Positions 1-9,331 are shown, counted from the stretch's first letter. The stretch: 64,000 nt of DNA from Methanosarcina barkeri str. Wiesmoor (GCF_000969985.1 NZ_CP009526.1:4216001-4280000); one strand, 5' to 3'. Notes: a model not told the origin generated them from the sequence alone. Program-made: numbers and translations.

Positions 1-689
1 TTATTGATCAGGTCTTTACAAGAATTGGGGCATTTGACGACCTTGCAAGTGGGCAGAGTACCTTTATGGTAGAAATGGTTGAGCTTGCCAATATCCTGAA
101 TAATGCAAGCCCGAGAAGTCTTGTGCTTCTTGATGAGATCGGCAGGGGAACAAGTACCTATGATGGGTACAGCATTGCAAAAGCTGTTGTGGAATTCCTG
201 CATAACAGGGGGAAAGTAGGAGTAAGGGCTCTATTTGCAACTCATTACCACCAGCTCACAGCCCTTGAAGAGAAATTAAAAAGAGTCAAAAATTATCATG
301 TTGCGGTAAAAGAAGAAGGTCATGAGTTAGTTTTCCTGCGAAAGATCGTGCCGGGTGCAACAGACAGGAGTTATGGAATCCAGGTTGCAAGGCTTGCAGG
401 CGTTCCGGAAAAGGTAATTGAAAGGGCAAATGAGATTCTTAAGGAACTCGAAAGAGAGAACGTGCTCGAAGAGGTTGAAGACAGCAAGAACGGAAAAAAG
501 AGAAAAAGTAAGGCTACAGCGCGTTATACCCAGATGATGCTGTTTGACCCTGGAGACAGCGGTGGAAATACAGCAAAGGTAAACAGACCCAGCCCTGTAG
601 AAACAGTTCTTAAAAAACTGAATGTGGACGAAATGACACCAATAGAAGCCCTGAACAAGCTTCATGAGCTCAAAAGGCTGCTGAATTGA
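1..689 (+). CDS. mutS: DNA mismatch repair protein MutS, C-terminal part (5' end outside window)
   Basis: The reading frame is open from base 3 onward, so only the C-terminal ATPase end of MutS is present. MutS binds mismatched DNA and uses ATP to recruit MutL. Visible are the segment [14 protein letters not shown], the Walker B motif [17 protein letters not shown], and the switch-like ATHYHQLT, all diagnostic of the MutS ATPase. A linker rich in Lys/Glu precedes a short C-terminal helical tail ending [10 protein letters not shown]. mutL follows 75 bases downstream on the same strand, so the two are probably co-transcribed. The ATG at 66 is internal and is not the start. Confidence 0.96.
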   Translation, partial: IDQVFTRIGAFDDLASGQSTFMVEMVELANILNNASPRSLVLLDEIGRGTSTYDGYSIAKAVVEFLHNRGKVGVRALFATHYHQLTALEEKLKRVKNYHVAVKEEGHELVFLRKIVPGATDRSYGIQVARLAGVPEKVIERANEILKELERENVLEEVEDSKNGKKRKSKATARYTQMMLFDPGDSGGNTAKVNRPSPVETVLKKLNVDEMTPIEALNKLHELKRLLN

Positions 690-764
690 TTGGACTAAGG
701 GTCGATTAAAGGTCGATTAAAGTATTTCCAATGAAAGTTTTTCTGGTCTGGACGGAGTAAAGGA

Positions 765-2843
765 ATGATGGAAGAACATATTGAAGGGAAGAAAGAAGCT
801 AAGGGAAATAAAATTCGGCTCCTTGATAAGGATACGATAAACAAAATAGCGGCCGGAGAGGTAATTGAACGCCCTGCATCCGTAGTAAAAGAGCTGATAG
901 ACAACTCAATCGATGCAGGAGCTACGGACATCCGCATCGAAGTCGAAAAGGGTGGAAAACGCTCCATTCTTGTCCGGGACAACGGATGTGGAATGGACAG
1001 AGAAGATGCCCTGCTTGCATATAAAAAGCATGCAACTAGCAAGCTCACAAGGATTGAAGATCTTAATACTATTTCTACAATGGGTTTCAGGGGAGAGGCT
1101 CTTTCGTCTATCACAGCGGTTGCAAAGGTGGAGATTCTTACCAGGCCCCCAGAAGAAATTACAGGTACCAGGATAGTGATCCATGGGGGAAAAGTTCTGG
1201 AAACTTCAGCTGCAGGCACGACTCCGGGTACGTCTGTGAATGTAAAAGACCTGTTTTACAACATCCCGGCAAGGCAGAAATACCTCAAAAGCGACCGTAC
1301 CGAGCTTGCCCATATTACAGATACGGTAATGCAGCTTGCTCTGGCAAATCCGCATATTTCCTTTACTCTGCTCAGTGAAGAAAAGCCAGTCATAAGAAAT
1401 GCAGGCTCAAGCGAGTCTTTCAAAAGTATTGTAAATCTTCTGGGCCCGGATACGGCTCGTTCAATGCTTCCCCTGGAGTACAGGACCGAAGATTTTGAAA
1501 TTTTTGGATACATCTCAAAGCCTGAAACCACTCGACGAGAAAGCGACCAGATTTTCCTGTTCGTAAATACTCGCCCGGTAACCTCAAGGTCCATTAATAA
1601 AGCTATTCGCGAAGGATATTATACCAAAATTCCGAAAGAGCGCTATCCTGTAGCAGTGCTCTCTCTTATTGTCAATCCCGGGGAAGTGGACGTTAATGTA
1701 CATCCCCGAAAAGCTGAGGTTCGTTTCAGCCGGGAGAAAGAGCTTGGGGATGCGGTCACATCTGCAATAGAAAAAGTACTCTCCGAAAATGCTCTGGCTC
1801 CTGAAATTCGGGAAAAAAGAGACCGAGTTTTTCAGAAAACCTTCGATGTTTCAGGTTCTCCAGGTAGATTACAGGTCTCTGAAGCTGCGGAAATTTTTGG
1901 AAGGAAAGAGATTGGAAAGGATACCAGGATTCCGAAGACCGGAATTCTGGAAACTGGACTTCCTGAAAGAAGCAAAGTTATGAGAAATAAGGCTGAGACC
2001 TATGTTTATCCGGTAAAAGATACCGAAAGGAGGCTAAAACGTTCCGAGCGCCTTCTGGACTTTACCACAGAGGGAGAAACGCAGGAAACAGGTGATAAAA
2101 AGCTGGATAATAAAATCGAGCAGGAAAGAGAGAAAGAAGGAGAACGTAAAAAGAGAATAACAGGTATTCAAGAGAATGGAATTGAAAAAGCAGGCTCGGA
2201 AGAACAGAAATTTGAGGGTATAAATGCCGAAAAGATGCAAAAGTCTATACAAAAACCGAATACGGATTCTTTCGAAAACTTGAGGATTATCGGGCAGGTA
2301 TCTAAGCTGTATATCCTTGCCGAAAGGGGAGAAGACCTTGTGCTTATCGACCAGCATGCTGCTCATGAGAGAATTCTTTACGAGCAGGTTTTAAAAATGA
2401 AAAAGTCCAGGGTGCAGGAGTTGATCACACCTGTAACCATAGACCTTACACCTAAAGAAAAAGTGCTTATGGAAGAGTATATTCCTTATCTGGAAGATTT
2501 CGGTTTCGGGATTTCAGAATTTGGGGACAATACATACGTAGTCACCTTCGTACCTGAGGTATTCGGACGGCTTGAAGACCCCGAGGTTATCCACGACATA
2601 GTTTCGGACCTTTTAGCTTCAGGAAAAGTTAAAAAAGATACAGGAATCTCGGAAAAGATCTGCAAGACCCTCGCATGCAGAGCTGCAATCAAAGGTGGAG
2701 CTGCCTGCAGCCCCAGACAGATGGAAGAGCTAATAGAGCAGCTTAAGAAAGCTGAAAATCCTTACTCCTGTCCACATGGCAGGCCCACTGTGATCACATT
2801 TACGAAAGGGGAACTAGACCGCATGTTTGCAAGAATCCAATAA
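765..2843 (+). CDS. mutL: DNA mismatch repair endonuclease MutL
   Basis: A 692-residue MutL. The N-terminal GHKL ATPase contains ELIDNSIDAGATDI, DNGCGM and GFRGEALSSI (residues about 25-110). A long charged Lys/Glu linker spans roughly residues 350-500. The C-terminal domain has DQHAAHERILYE near residue 529, ACRAAIK near 635 and CPHGRPT near 668. These match the metal-binding motifs of the nicking (endonuclease-proficient) MutL class, as expected where MutH is absent. Two ATG codons are adjacent (765 and 768); GGAG at 753-756 is well spaced for either. The mutS-mutL gap carries GGTCGATTAAA twice. The gene probably forms a repair operon with mutS. Confidence 0.97.
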   Translation: MMEEHIEGKKEAKGNKIRLLDKDTINKIAAGEVIERPASVVKELIDNSIDAGATDIRIEVEKGGKRSILVRDNGCGMDREDALLAYKKHATSKLTRIEDLNTISTMGFRGEALSSITAVAKVEILTRPPEEITGTRIVIHGGKVLETSAAGTTPGTSVNVKDLFYNIPARQKYLKSDRTELAHITDTVMQLALANPHISFTLLSEEKPVIRNAGSSESFKSIVNLLGPDTARSMLPLEYRTEDFEIFGYISKPETTRRESDQIFLFVNTRPVTSRSINKAIREGYYTKIPKERYPVAVLSLIVNPGEVDVNVHPRKAEVRFSREKELGDAVTSAIEKVLSENALAPEIREKRDRVFQKTFDVSGSPGRLQVSEAAEIFGRKEIGKDTRIPKTGILETGLPERSKVMRNKAETYVYPVKDTERRLKRSERLLDFTTEGETQETGDKKLDNKIEQEREKEGERKKRITGIQENGIEKAGSEEQKFEGINAEKMQKSIQKPNTDSFENLRIIGQVSKLYILAERGEDLVLIDQHAAHERILYEQVLKMKKSRVQELITPVTIDLTPKEKVLMEEYIPYLEDFGFGISEFGDNTYVVTFVPEVFGRLEDPEVIHDIVSDLLASGKVKKDTGISEKICKTLACRAAIKGGAACSPRQMEELIEQLKKAENPYSCPHGRPTVITFTKGELDRMFARIQ

Positions 2844-3152
2844 AAAGGGCTGTAACCTGAAAAAATAGCAATCAGATTTTTATTTATCTATAGAAGTTTA
2901 ATATTTCCTGGACTTTAATTTTCCCCGGATTTCCCAGAATAAAGTCCGATAGTGTCTTCCCTCTTTTTCCCTATTATTAAGTGGAATGCGTATGTACTCC
3001 AAAGAGAAGTTTGTTTCAGCGAAGTTAGAAAATGCAGTTGGGAAACCAAAATATGAGGATTATATGGAAATATTATGGAGATACATAATTGGCATGTCCA
3101 TAATCAATCGATATATTTCTATATTGAAAGATCATCCTTAGTTTCCTATACA
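2844..3152. other. Intergenic region after mutL
   Basis: AT-rich sequence with no convincing ORF. Pyrimidine-rich stretches after the mutL stop (2870-2980) could end transcription. Nothing else is recognised before the TATA box of the RNA candidate that follows. Confidence 0.5.
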
Positions 3153-3161
3153 TTTATATAA
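3153..3161 (+). promoter_or_regulatory. TATA box for the putative small RNA
   Basis: TTTATATAA is a strong archaeal TATA match. It predicts a start point about 25 bases downstream, near 3180-3185, exactly where a GC-richer structured segment begins. No ORF with a ribosome binding site follows at that distance. Confidence 0.5.
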
Positions 3162-3179
3162 TAGAACTTAAGATGTAGT

Positions 3180-3372
3180 AGTGTGCCAGGCAAGTGCCGG
3201 CATCTGAAACAGGCATCATTCCTAAGGCTATTTTTCACACACCAACCCCAACACCCCCCAAGAAGGAACGAAACCCCCAATCGTTCTAGACTCCAGGATA
3301 AAACCCCATTTCCAAAACAAATCCCCACTTCTGGAATGATGCCACCTCTTTTCTATCTTTTTTTATACTTTT
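3180..3372 (+). ncRNA. Candidate structured small RNA with multiple C-rich loops
   Basis: The segment stands out from its AT-rich surroundings. A perfect 11-base inverted repeat (GGCATCATTCC at 3212-3222, GGAATGATGCC at 3333-3343) would close the molecule. Inside is a hairpin GAACGA/TCGTTC (3266-3271, 3281-3286) with loop AACCCCCAA. Further unpaired C-runs occur at 3244-3259, 3303-3307 and 3323-3326. A TATA box lies upstream, and T-rich sequence (3348-3370) after the closing stem could terminate it. C-rich loops are complementary to Shine-Dalgarno (GGAGG) sequences, so a translation-blocking sRNA is a reasonable inference. No named family was recognised. The cobalamin genes follow, but no B12 riboswitch motif was seen. 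Confidence 0.42.
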
Positions 3373-3467
3373 GATGTCAGTTACTTTTATCTATTCAGTA
3401 AAACCAGAAAATAAGGCAAAGCTTATCCAAAACCAATCGGGTTTTTTCCGATTTACATATCAATACA

Positions 3468-3476
3468 TTTATAATA
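3468..3476 (+). promoter_or_regulatory. TATA box of cbiD
   Basis: TTTATAATA lies about 25-30 bases before the cbiD ATG at 3499, and no Shine-Dalgarno sequence precedes that ATG. The spacing suggests a leaderless or nearly leaderless transcript. Confidence 0.5.
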
Positions 3477-3498
3477 AAAAACCTCCGAGTATTCTTCC

Positions 3499-4518
3499 AT
3501 GATAGATCCTGTTAACAATTTCAAGATCCCTGAAGACTGGATTGCCCGCACAGGGCTTCCCAGGGAAGAACTTGAAACAAAAGTAGCATCCGGGATGCTT
3601 GTGGTCCTGAGTGACGGGTCTATCCTCAAACGAGGATACACTACAGGAACCACAGCAAGTGCTGCTGCAAAAGCCGCAGTCCTTTCCCTTAAGAAAACGG
3701 TTGATAACGTATCCGTCCCGACGCCTGTGGGACTGAGAGCCCGGCTTGAGGTCAGTGAAGCCTCGCAGGGACGCGCAGTTGTGAAAAAGATCCAAAACGA
3801 CCACGAATCCGATATTACCCGGGGGCTTGATTTTGTGGGAGAAGCCAGGGAAGCTGAGGGAATCCGAGTTTTAGGAGGAAAAGGCATAGGAATTGTCAGA
3901 AGGGACGGGTTACAGGTTCCGAAAGGCCAGCCAGCTATTAATCCGAAACCAATGGAACAAATAAAGGCCGCAGTGCAGGAAGCTGTAGAAGAACTGAGCC
4001 TGAGAGGAGCCGAGGTTACAATATCAATTCCAGATGGAGAGAGGATCGGAAAAGAAACCCTGAACAGCAGGATAGGAGTTGAAGGCGGAATTTCTGTGCT
4101 TGGGAGCACGGGTTTTGTTGAGCCCTGGAACGACCATCTGGGTGAGACAAGAGGGGACCTTATCCGCTGCACGGACAAAGTAGTCCTAACTACAGGCCGT
4201 ATAGGAATGCGTTATTCACATATGCTTTTTCCCGATTATACAATTGTTATGATCGGAAGCAGAATTTCAGAAGGACTGGATTATGCTTCAGGCGATGTAG
4301 TTATCTGTGGGCTTCCTGGTCTTGTTCTCAAATGGGGAAACCCGGATATGCTTAAAGACGGTGAATATGCAACAGTTGTCGAGATGCTTGAAAAAGATCC
4401 TGAACATCCTCGTCTAAAAGAAGCTTTTGAAATGGCAATCGAGAAAGGTAAAGGTGCAAGAATTGTAGTAATCGACAGGGATGGTTCTGTCTTGATGGAC
4501 AGTAAGAATGAGAGTTAA
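3499..4518 (+). CDS. cbiD: Cobalt-precorrin-5B (C1)-methyltransferase CbiD
   Basis: A 339-residue CbiD, which methylates C1 of the corrin ring in the anaerobic (cobalt-early) cobalamin pathway. The family signature [16 protein letters not shown] begins near residue 45, and the conserved [15 protein letters not shown] and [19 protein letters not shown] segments follow. Length is normal for the family. The ATG lies close behind a TATA box and has no visible ribosome binding site, so leaderless translation is likely. cbiE follows after 38 bases on the same strand, forming a two-gene cobalamin operon. Methanogens need corrinoids for methyl transfer, so high demand is expected. Confidence 0.95.
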
Positions 4519-4556
4519 TTACAGGTTTAATTTACAGGAAAAGGGGAAGAAAAATA

Positions 4557-5144
4557 ATGATCGTTGTAGGAGTCGGGGTCGGGCCCGGAATGCTCACGGA
4601 AGAAGGAATAAAGGCTATAAAGAAAGCTTCTGTGGTTTATGGTGCAAAAAGAGCCATTGAGATTGCCCAGGAATATATTACATGTGAAGCAAAACCGATC
4701 AAGGACTATAAATCACTTCATCTCTTGCCAGCCGATGCAGTCATCCTGTCTACAGGCGATCCCATGTTTTCAGGGCTCGGGAAATTCGCAAGGGAGAAAG
4801 ACACAGTTATACCTGGGATTTCTTCAATGCAGGTGGCCTGTGCGCGTACAAAAGTGAACCTGACCAACCTCTGCGCAATCACAGCCCACGGCAGGGACTC
4901 AGAACCTGCAAAAGCCGAGTTGATCCGGGAGTTAAGGAATGGAAGAAATATCTTCCTGCTGCCGGAAGAAAACTTTGGATCGCTTGAGGTCGCAGAAATT
5001 CTAAAAGAGCTGGGTATTGAAGCTGAACTTTATACCTGCGAAAACCTTGGCTATCCTGAAGAAAGAATTGCAAAAGGTACTCCTGAAAATCCACCGGTTC
5101 CGGAAACGATTCTTTACGGGCTGCTTGTCGTACAAAAAAGGTAA
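4557..5144 (+). CDS. cbiE: Cobalt-precorrin-7 (C5)-methyltransferase CbiE
   Basis: A 195-residue tetrapyrrole methylase. The N-terminus has the glycine-rich GVGVGPGMLTEEGIKAIKKA signature, followed by LSTGDPMFSGLGKF and PGISSMQVACARTKV, typical of SAM-dependent corrin methylases of the CbiE type. Length matches stand-alone CbiE rather than the CbiE-CbiT fusion (CobL); no CbiT follows in the window. The gene sits directly behind cbiD with an AGGGGAAG-type ribosome binding site, so co-expression is expected. Confidence 0.92.
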   Translation: MIVVGVGVGPGMLTEEGIKAIKKASVVYGAKRAIEIAQEYITCEAKPIKDYKSLHLLPADAVILSTGDPMFSGLGKFAREKDTVIPGISSMQVACARTKVNLTNLCAITAHGRDSEPAKAELIRELRNGRNIFLLPEENFGSLEVAEILKELGIEAELYTCENLGYPEERIAKGTPENPPVPETILYGLLVVQKR

Positions 5145-5283
5145 TTCTTTGATAAGCAAACAGAGTTTCGGCGTTGGATAGGCAGAGTCCAGTGAGACAG
5201 ATAATTCTGTAGAGCCCGTGATTTCCAGTGCACGGGTTTGAACAGGTGAGAGCACTGAAATCCAGTTTCTGATTTACCTTGGT

Positions 5284-5395
5284 ATGAGGTTCAACTTACT
5301 ATGAAGTTTACCTTACCATGAAGTTTAACTTACATGAGATTTACCTTACCATGTGGTTTAACTTACAATGAAGTTTAACTTACAATGAGGTTCAT
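5284..5395. repeat. 17-bp tandem repeat array
   Basis: Six to seven imperfect copies of a 17-base unit related to ATGAAGTTTAACTTACA. The last copy overlaps the final codons and stop of the prepilin peptidase gene, which ends at 5375. Between cbiE and the array, GATTTCCAGTGC...GCACTGAAATCC forms an imperfect hairpin (about 5219-5262) that may terminate one of the converging genes. Confidence 0.8.
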
Positions 5396-6139
5396 GACCG
5401 TATAAAATATCAAGTCTCCAAAGACAACTGCGGTAATAAAGCCCACTGTAATTGAAAGCATGAATGGCAGGCCTGGAGTAACCCAGATATCTTTCCCAAT
5501 CAAACCTTTTTTCAGATACTCCTCAAGTTCAGGTTTCTGATCCGCATCGAAGTTGAGGCCTGCACGGACAAATGTTTTTTTGAGGCTTCCGCTTTCGTCA
5601 AGCTCAAATTTTTCAAGCAGGCCAAGGTGTTTTTTATATTTCAGAGAAGAAATCTCTGTCCGGTATCCTATAAACATGTAAAGCGGATTTTTGATCATCT
5701 CAGGTGAAAAATGCAGGAGATTATAGCCGAACATCCCGAGGGGAACAAGTGTTGTCATCAGGAGGGCATTTCCCAGGACCGTAAAAGTGAAAATCCCTAT
5801 AGGGGGAACCCCTAGCAGGGGATATATTTTTTCTGAAAAGCTAAAAACCGGATAAGAAGGAAAAAGGATGGAAAGCACGATCAATCCCTTTGCATCCCCT
5901 CCCCCAAAAGCCCCAACCTGGAAAAGGAGATAGACGGCCGTAAAAACAAGAACTCCTGATAAAATAAGAGGCATGAGGTAGGAAAGTCCGCCTGTAAGAA
6001 TTTCATAAAAAACGAACCCTGAACCCGATGCAAGCATGTATTTCCAGACTTTATTTGAGACCCTGCGGGAGTTAAGGTCAGAATAACACGAGTACAGTAA
6101 AAAGGGTATGCTGAAGAGGATTTTGAGGATTTCTATCAT
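5375..6139 (-). CDS. Archaeal prepilin/preflagellin peptidase (A24 family)
   Basis: A 254-residue membrane aspartyl protease that cleaves class III signal peptides of archaellins or pilins. The two catalytic Asp contexts are visible: SDLNSRRVSN near residues 20-30 after the first membrane helix, and the GxGD motif in GAFGGGDAKGL near residue 80. Several hydrophobic segments follow. A soluble insert of about 60 residues (roughly 160-220) precedes a C-terminal hydrophobic hairpin, the arrangement seen in FlaK-type enzymes. No archaellin or pilin gene lies in the window, so its substrate is unknown. It converges on cbiE. Confidence 0.85.
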   Translation of the reverse strand: MIEILKILFSIPFLLYSCYSDLNSRRVSNKVWKYMLASGSGFVFYEILTGGLSYLMPLILSGVLVFTAVYLLFQVGAFGGGDAKGLIVLSILFPSYPVFSFSEKIYPLLGVPPIGIFTFTVLGNALLMTTLVPLGMFGYNLLHFSPEMIKNPLYMFIGYRTEISSLKYKKHLGLLEKFELDESGSLKKTFVRAGLNFDADQKPELEEYLKKGLIGKDIWVTPGLPFMLSITVGFITAVVFGDLIFYTVMNLIVS

Positions 6140-6856
6140 TTCAACCCTGCAATGAAATTAGTTTTTAGAGTTATTTACATTTATTACTTATTTAATTTAT
6201 TGGTTATGTGATTAAAAATTTCCTGCAGAGCAACTAAGGATTTCACTCTCTATATAAAGTATCAGCAGAGTGATAAAAGGCTGAAAAGGGCTTGATAAAA
6301 CGACCAAAAAAAGATGAAACCCAGTTTCGAGTAGATATAATCCTGAGTTTGACAGTTTGATTTTTATGTGGGAAGATTGTTTTCATATCCGTTGGAATGA
6401 TAAGTAATATTATTTCAACAAATTTTTGCCCATTTTTTACGATTCTATTTGACAGATGATTTTCTATCTCTTGATGGCCATTTTTATGATTTTTGACCAA
6501 ATTTTTGGTATAGAATTTGACAGATAGCATGAATCTCATATAAAATATAGATACTATCCAAAAAGTCAGGTCCAAAAGTGCTAAAATGGGATAAAAATCT
6601 CTATTAATTTACCTTATAGTGATTGTGAAGCTGGAAAATCAGAGGCAATTTGACAAAATTTATGAATACTGTCAATTGATTTTTAACAAAAAATTGAAGC
6701 CTCTCACTAAATTCAATTTACACTGTCAAACTAAGGTATAATAACAATTTCATAACGCGTTGGGGAAGCCACTACCATCGTTAACGAGCGATAAGCTTAT
6801 ACATAAGAAGTTCTATTTTATGGTGCTTATTCCTTTTTAGGTTTCAAAAACAACAT
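6140..6856. other. AT-rich intergenic region with repeated TGACAG half-sites
   Basis: No supportable gene. The motif TTTGACAG/CTGTCAA recurs at least six times in both orientations between 6340 and 6740. One near-palindrome is CAATTTGAC...GTCAATTG around 6648-6682. A TATA-like TTATACATA near 6795 may serve the downstream tRNA. Confidence 0.4.
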
Positions 6857-6930
6857 GGGCTCGTGGTCTAGACGGTTATGACGTCGCCTTCACACGGCGG
6901 AGGTCCTGGATTCGAATTCCAGCGGGCCCA
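6857..6930 (+). tRNA. tRNA-Val (anticodon CAC)
   Basis: A complete cloverleaf with no intron. The acceptor stem pairs GGGCTCG with CGGGCCC. The anticodon loop TTCACAC gives CAC, and the T-arm is CTGGA-TTCGAAT-TCCAG with discriminator base A at 6930. CCA is not encoded. It is the apparent attachment target for the accessory DNA that follows: degenerate copies of its 3' half recur at 12329 and 13574 in the same orientation. Confidence 0.95.
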
Positions 6931-6946
6931 CTTAATTATTCTTGTT

Positions 6947-7080
6947 TTATGATTTAGAGGCTTTATGAACTTCCTTTTCTAATGCTTCGATTCTTGCTTT
7001 AAGGTTGGATTTTTCTTCGGGTTGTGTAACTTTAAGTTCACAGTTAAGCTCTTTTTCAAAAATAGGTTTTTTATGATTTC
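6947..7080 (-). pseudogene. Orphan C-terminal coding fragment beside tRNA-Val
   Basis: An open frame of about 45 codons ends at a stop at 6947-6949. It has no start codon with a ribosome binding site. The translation is charged and coiled-coil-like, with the segment SNLKARIEALEKEVHKASKS at its end. A truncated C-terminus next to a tRNA 3' end is what an integrase remnant would look like, but no catalytic residues are present, so its identity is unknown. Confidence 0.35.
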
Positions 7081-7127
7081 CCAATATTACTTATTTCTAT
7101 ATCCAGTATTTTGATTTTCTGTAGTAG

Positions 7128-8768
7128 TTACTTCCATTTTATTGATGAACTTAAAAAATCACTTGCCAAATTAAGTGCATCTTCTCTACCATATTTTGGT
7201 GCTTGATTTATAATGACTTTGATAAATGTAGTTATATATTCCAAGTCATCAGTCATATTTTTTTCATACAGGACTTGTCCTATCCTACATATTCCTCTCA
7301 ACGTTAACATAACCAAATCATTAGGCATCTTATCAAGTTCTTTAAAATACTCATCTAGTAATTTATCTTCCTCCACATACTCTTCAAATTCTTCTTCGCT
7401 GTACTCTTCATATTCTTCTTCCATATACGTGCCTACAAAATCTCTATATATTATTGTTGAAAGTGGTTGCAATATATCATGGTATACACCTCTTATCTTA
7501 TATTGAGCAGATATTTCGCCAATGTCGTTGAGAGAGTGAGCTACGGTCCTTTGCAAGTATTTCATATTTATTTCAGATGATGTGTCAATAATAGCTTGAA
7601 AATGTCTAATAGACACAACTGTCATCCTCATATTTCTTTGCTCAGCTGCAATTTTTCCAATTTCACCAATCCTACCGAGCGCTAGTGATGCTTCAGAATC
7701 CTTTTGCCTCTCAATAAAAATCATCATAATCTCATAAAACCAGTTTAGAACTAAAATAACACACTCATCATCGCTCTTATGTATAGCTAATTTTCCAGTG
7801 CTAAGAAAGTGTTTTGAGAATAAATTGAATATTTTTTCAAGCTCTTCGTCTTTAATATCATTATTTTTCAATATATCAAAAGAAATCTTTCTTAAGACTA
7901 ACAAACCATCTCTTGAAGTATCATAATCATGTTTCATTAGCGAGCTATTTACTATGTCTATTATTGGTAAAACAGGATCTTTGTTGTTTACATTAAGGTC
8001 TTCAGTGTTTAAAAAAATATTATCTGAGCTACGATTATACAAACCGCTGAAGAAGTCAAAATCTTTTGTCTCTATTGATAGAATATTATTTTTTGTAATT
8101 TTCTCTGATAGAAACATCATCATTGTTAAAGGTTTAAGTAAATCAATTGTATTCAGCATATAAGGTATTAAAGCGATAAATGAAAATAATCCTAAAAAAT
8201 AAGCGAAAAAAATATGACCATCTGATATTGCATTATCATTTAAATTTGTTAATATGCTAAGTTGATAAATTATTGCTCCTATATATATTATCAAAAGTAT
8301 CCAAAAGTCTGGATTTCTATTTTTAAATATATCTATTAATCTTGTTGAGTAGGATGATGATGTCTGCTGAACTGCCACTAAAGTCAGTGTAACTACTATT
8401 GCAACTATGGCAGCTTCACTTTGTATTAAAGCACTGAGCATGTATCTAGAATTATCAATGTTAGTATTACCCATAGTCGTATTTAAAAAAAGTTCAAAAG
8501 TTGATAAAATAGCATTTGATACAAACAAAGATATTACCATGACAATAAAATAAATAAGTATTCTTTTTATCCAAGTTAAATTTGATTTATTCGGAATGAA
8601 TATTATTACAATAAGTGGAATTATAGATATTAAATAGAGTACTTTAAGAATATTAGCATATTTTTCAGGTAGATGCAGATAATAAAGGCAACCTACAAGT
8701 AATATCATATACACAATTGAATGACTTACTAACTTCCTATTCTTAGTATCGTCATCTGGATAATTCAT
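7128..8768 (-). CDS. Multi-pass membrane protein of unknown function (DUF2254-like core)
   Basis: 546 residues. The N-terminal half has about six hydrophobic segments (roughly residues 17-36, 40-57, 68-90, 113-135, 155-175 and 186-205). The stretch QSEAAIVAIVVTLTLVAVQQTSSSYSTRLI resembles the conserved core of DUF2254-type membrane proteins; this is resemblance by eye only. The C-terminal 320 residues are soluble and helical. They include an acidic tract, YMEEEYEEYSEEEFEEY. The gene is AT-rich, has no strong ribosome binding site, and stands alone in a segment bounded by tRNA-Val and a tRNA-like repeat, suggesting acquired DNA. Its function is not known. Confidence 0.7.
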   Translation of the reverse strand: MNYPDDDTKNRKLVSHSIVYMILLVGCLYYLHLPEKYANILKVLYLISIIPLIVIIFIPNKSNLTWIKRILIYFIVMVISLFVSNAILSTFELFLNTTMGNTNIDNSRYMLSALIQSEAAIVAIVVTLTLVAVQQTSSSYSTRLIDIFKNRNPDFWILLIIYIGAIIYQLSILTNLNDNAISDGHIFFAYFLGLFSFIALIPYMLNTIDLLKPLTMMMFLSEKITKNNILSIETKDFDFFSGLYNRSSDNIFLNTEDLNVNNKDPVLPIIDIVNSSLMKHDYDTSRDGLLVLRKISFDILKNNDIKDEELEKIFNLFSKHFLSTGKLAIHKSDDECVILVLNWFYEIMMIFIERQKDSEASLALGRIGEIGKIAAEQRNMRMTVVSIRHFQAIIDTSSEINMKYLQRTVAHSLNDIGEISAQYKIRGVYHDILQPLSTIIYRDFVGTYMEEEYEEYSEEEFEEYVEEDKLLDEYFKELDKMPNDLVMLTLRGICRIGQVLYEKNMTDDLEYITTFIKVIINQAPKYGREDALNLASDFLSSSIKWK

Positions 8769-8859
8769 ATTACATTATCAAAGAATTCCACATATAAATA
8801 TATTGAAATTGTAGGCTCTTCGCTATTTCGAGTGAGTAAGGTAACTTACATTCATTTAT

Positions 8860-8992
8860 TGAGCCTATCCCAAAACTCAAAATTTGCTTCTTTGGGCCTC
8901 GTATTTGAGTAACAAATCGAGATTTTGATTATGAAAGCAATCCTGAATAATTTTGATAATTGAGACTAAAAATGGGTTTTGGGATGAGCTCA
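8860..8992. mobile_element. MITE, family 1 copy 1 (inserted in the toxin 3' end)
   Basis: A 133-base element with inverted ends: left TGAGCCTATCCCAAAACTCA, right (reverse complement) TGAGCTCATCCCAAAACCCA. It encodes nothing of its own. The flanks ATAAATGA and ATAATTGA (read on the minus strand) match at 7 of 8 positions and may be a target duplication. Two further copies lie at 18130 and 18269. It supplies the last 20 or so codons of the overlapping toxin-like gene. Confidence 0.8.
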
Positions 8993-9303
8993 TCAATTAT
9001 GTCAAGCACCAATACGAGAATTTCAATACCTGAACTTCCCGCTGTAAGCGTATAAAGCATCCTCCAGAAATTAGGAAGTTCAACTCTAAACAGATTAGCT
9101 ATTCCATACCTGGTTTTATATTCCGCAGGAATCAGTTTTTTGTCAATGGGTTGCCCATAGTGGATATTCTCCTTTAGAAGTTCCACTTTCAGAAGGAAAG
9201 CATTAAGGATTATCTCTTTTTGCTTTGATTCAGGTGCTTTACTAATGAGAGAATTATATGCATCTGCGGCTTCCGGGATCAGGATTATTCGAACATATTT
9301 CAT
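8929..9303 (-). CDS. RelE/ParE-like toxin with MITE-derived C-terminus
   Basis: 124 residues. The body (about residues 1-103) has the pattern of RelE/ParE-superfamily toxins, with a basic helix-rich N-terminus followed by a strand segment containing LFRVELPNFWRMLYTL. From about residue 104 the protein (ELIPKPIFSLNYQN...) is encoded by the inverted end of an inserted MITE, so the native C-terminus is lost. The preceding wHTH-like gene ends 28 bases upstream, giving the usual antitoxin-toxin order. Toxin activity may be impaired, because family members use C-terminal residues for catalysis. Confidence 0.6.
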   Translation of the reverse strand: MKYVRIILIPEAADAYNSLISKAPESKQKEIILNAFLLKVELLKENIHYGQPIDKKLIPAEYKTRYGIANLFRVELPNFWRMLYTLTAGSSGIEILVLVLDIIDELIPKPIFSLNYQNYSGLLS

Positions 9304-9331
9304 AATTCAAGTCCCTGAACCACTGCCTTTC

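Noticed and set aside
3160-3498. Cobalamin riboswitch before cbiD
   Set aside because: No B12-box-like motif was seen, and the structured segment ends well before a separate TATA box close to the cbiD start.
6243-6575. 110-codon minus-strand frame upstream of tRNA-Val
   Set aside because: No ribosome binding site, and composition consistent with random AT-rich sequence.
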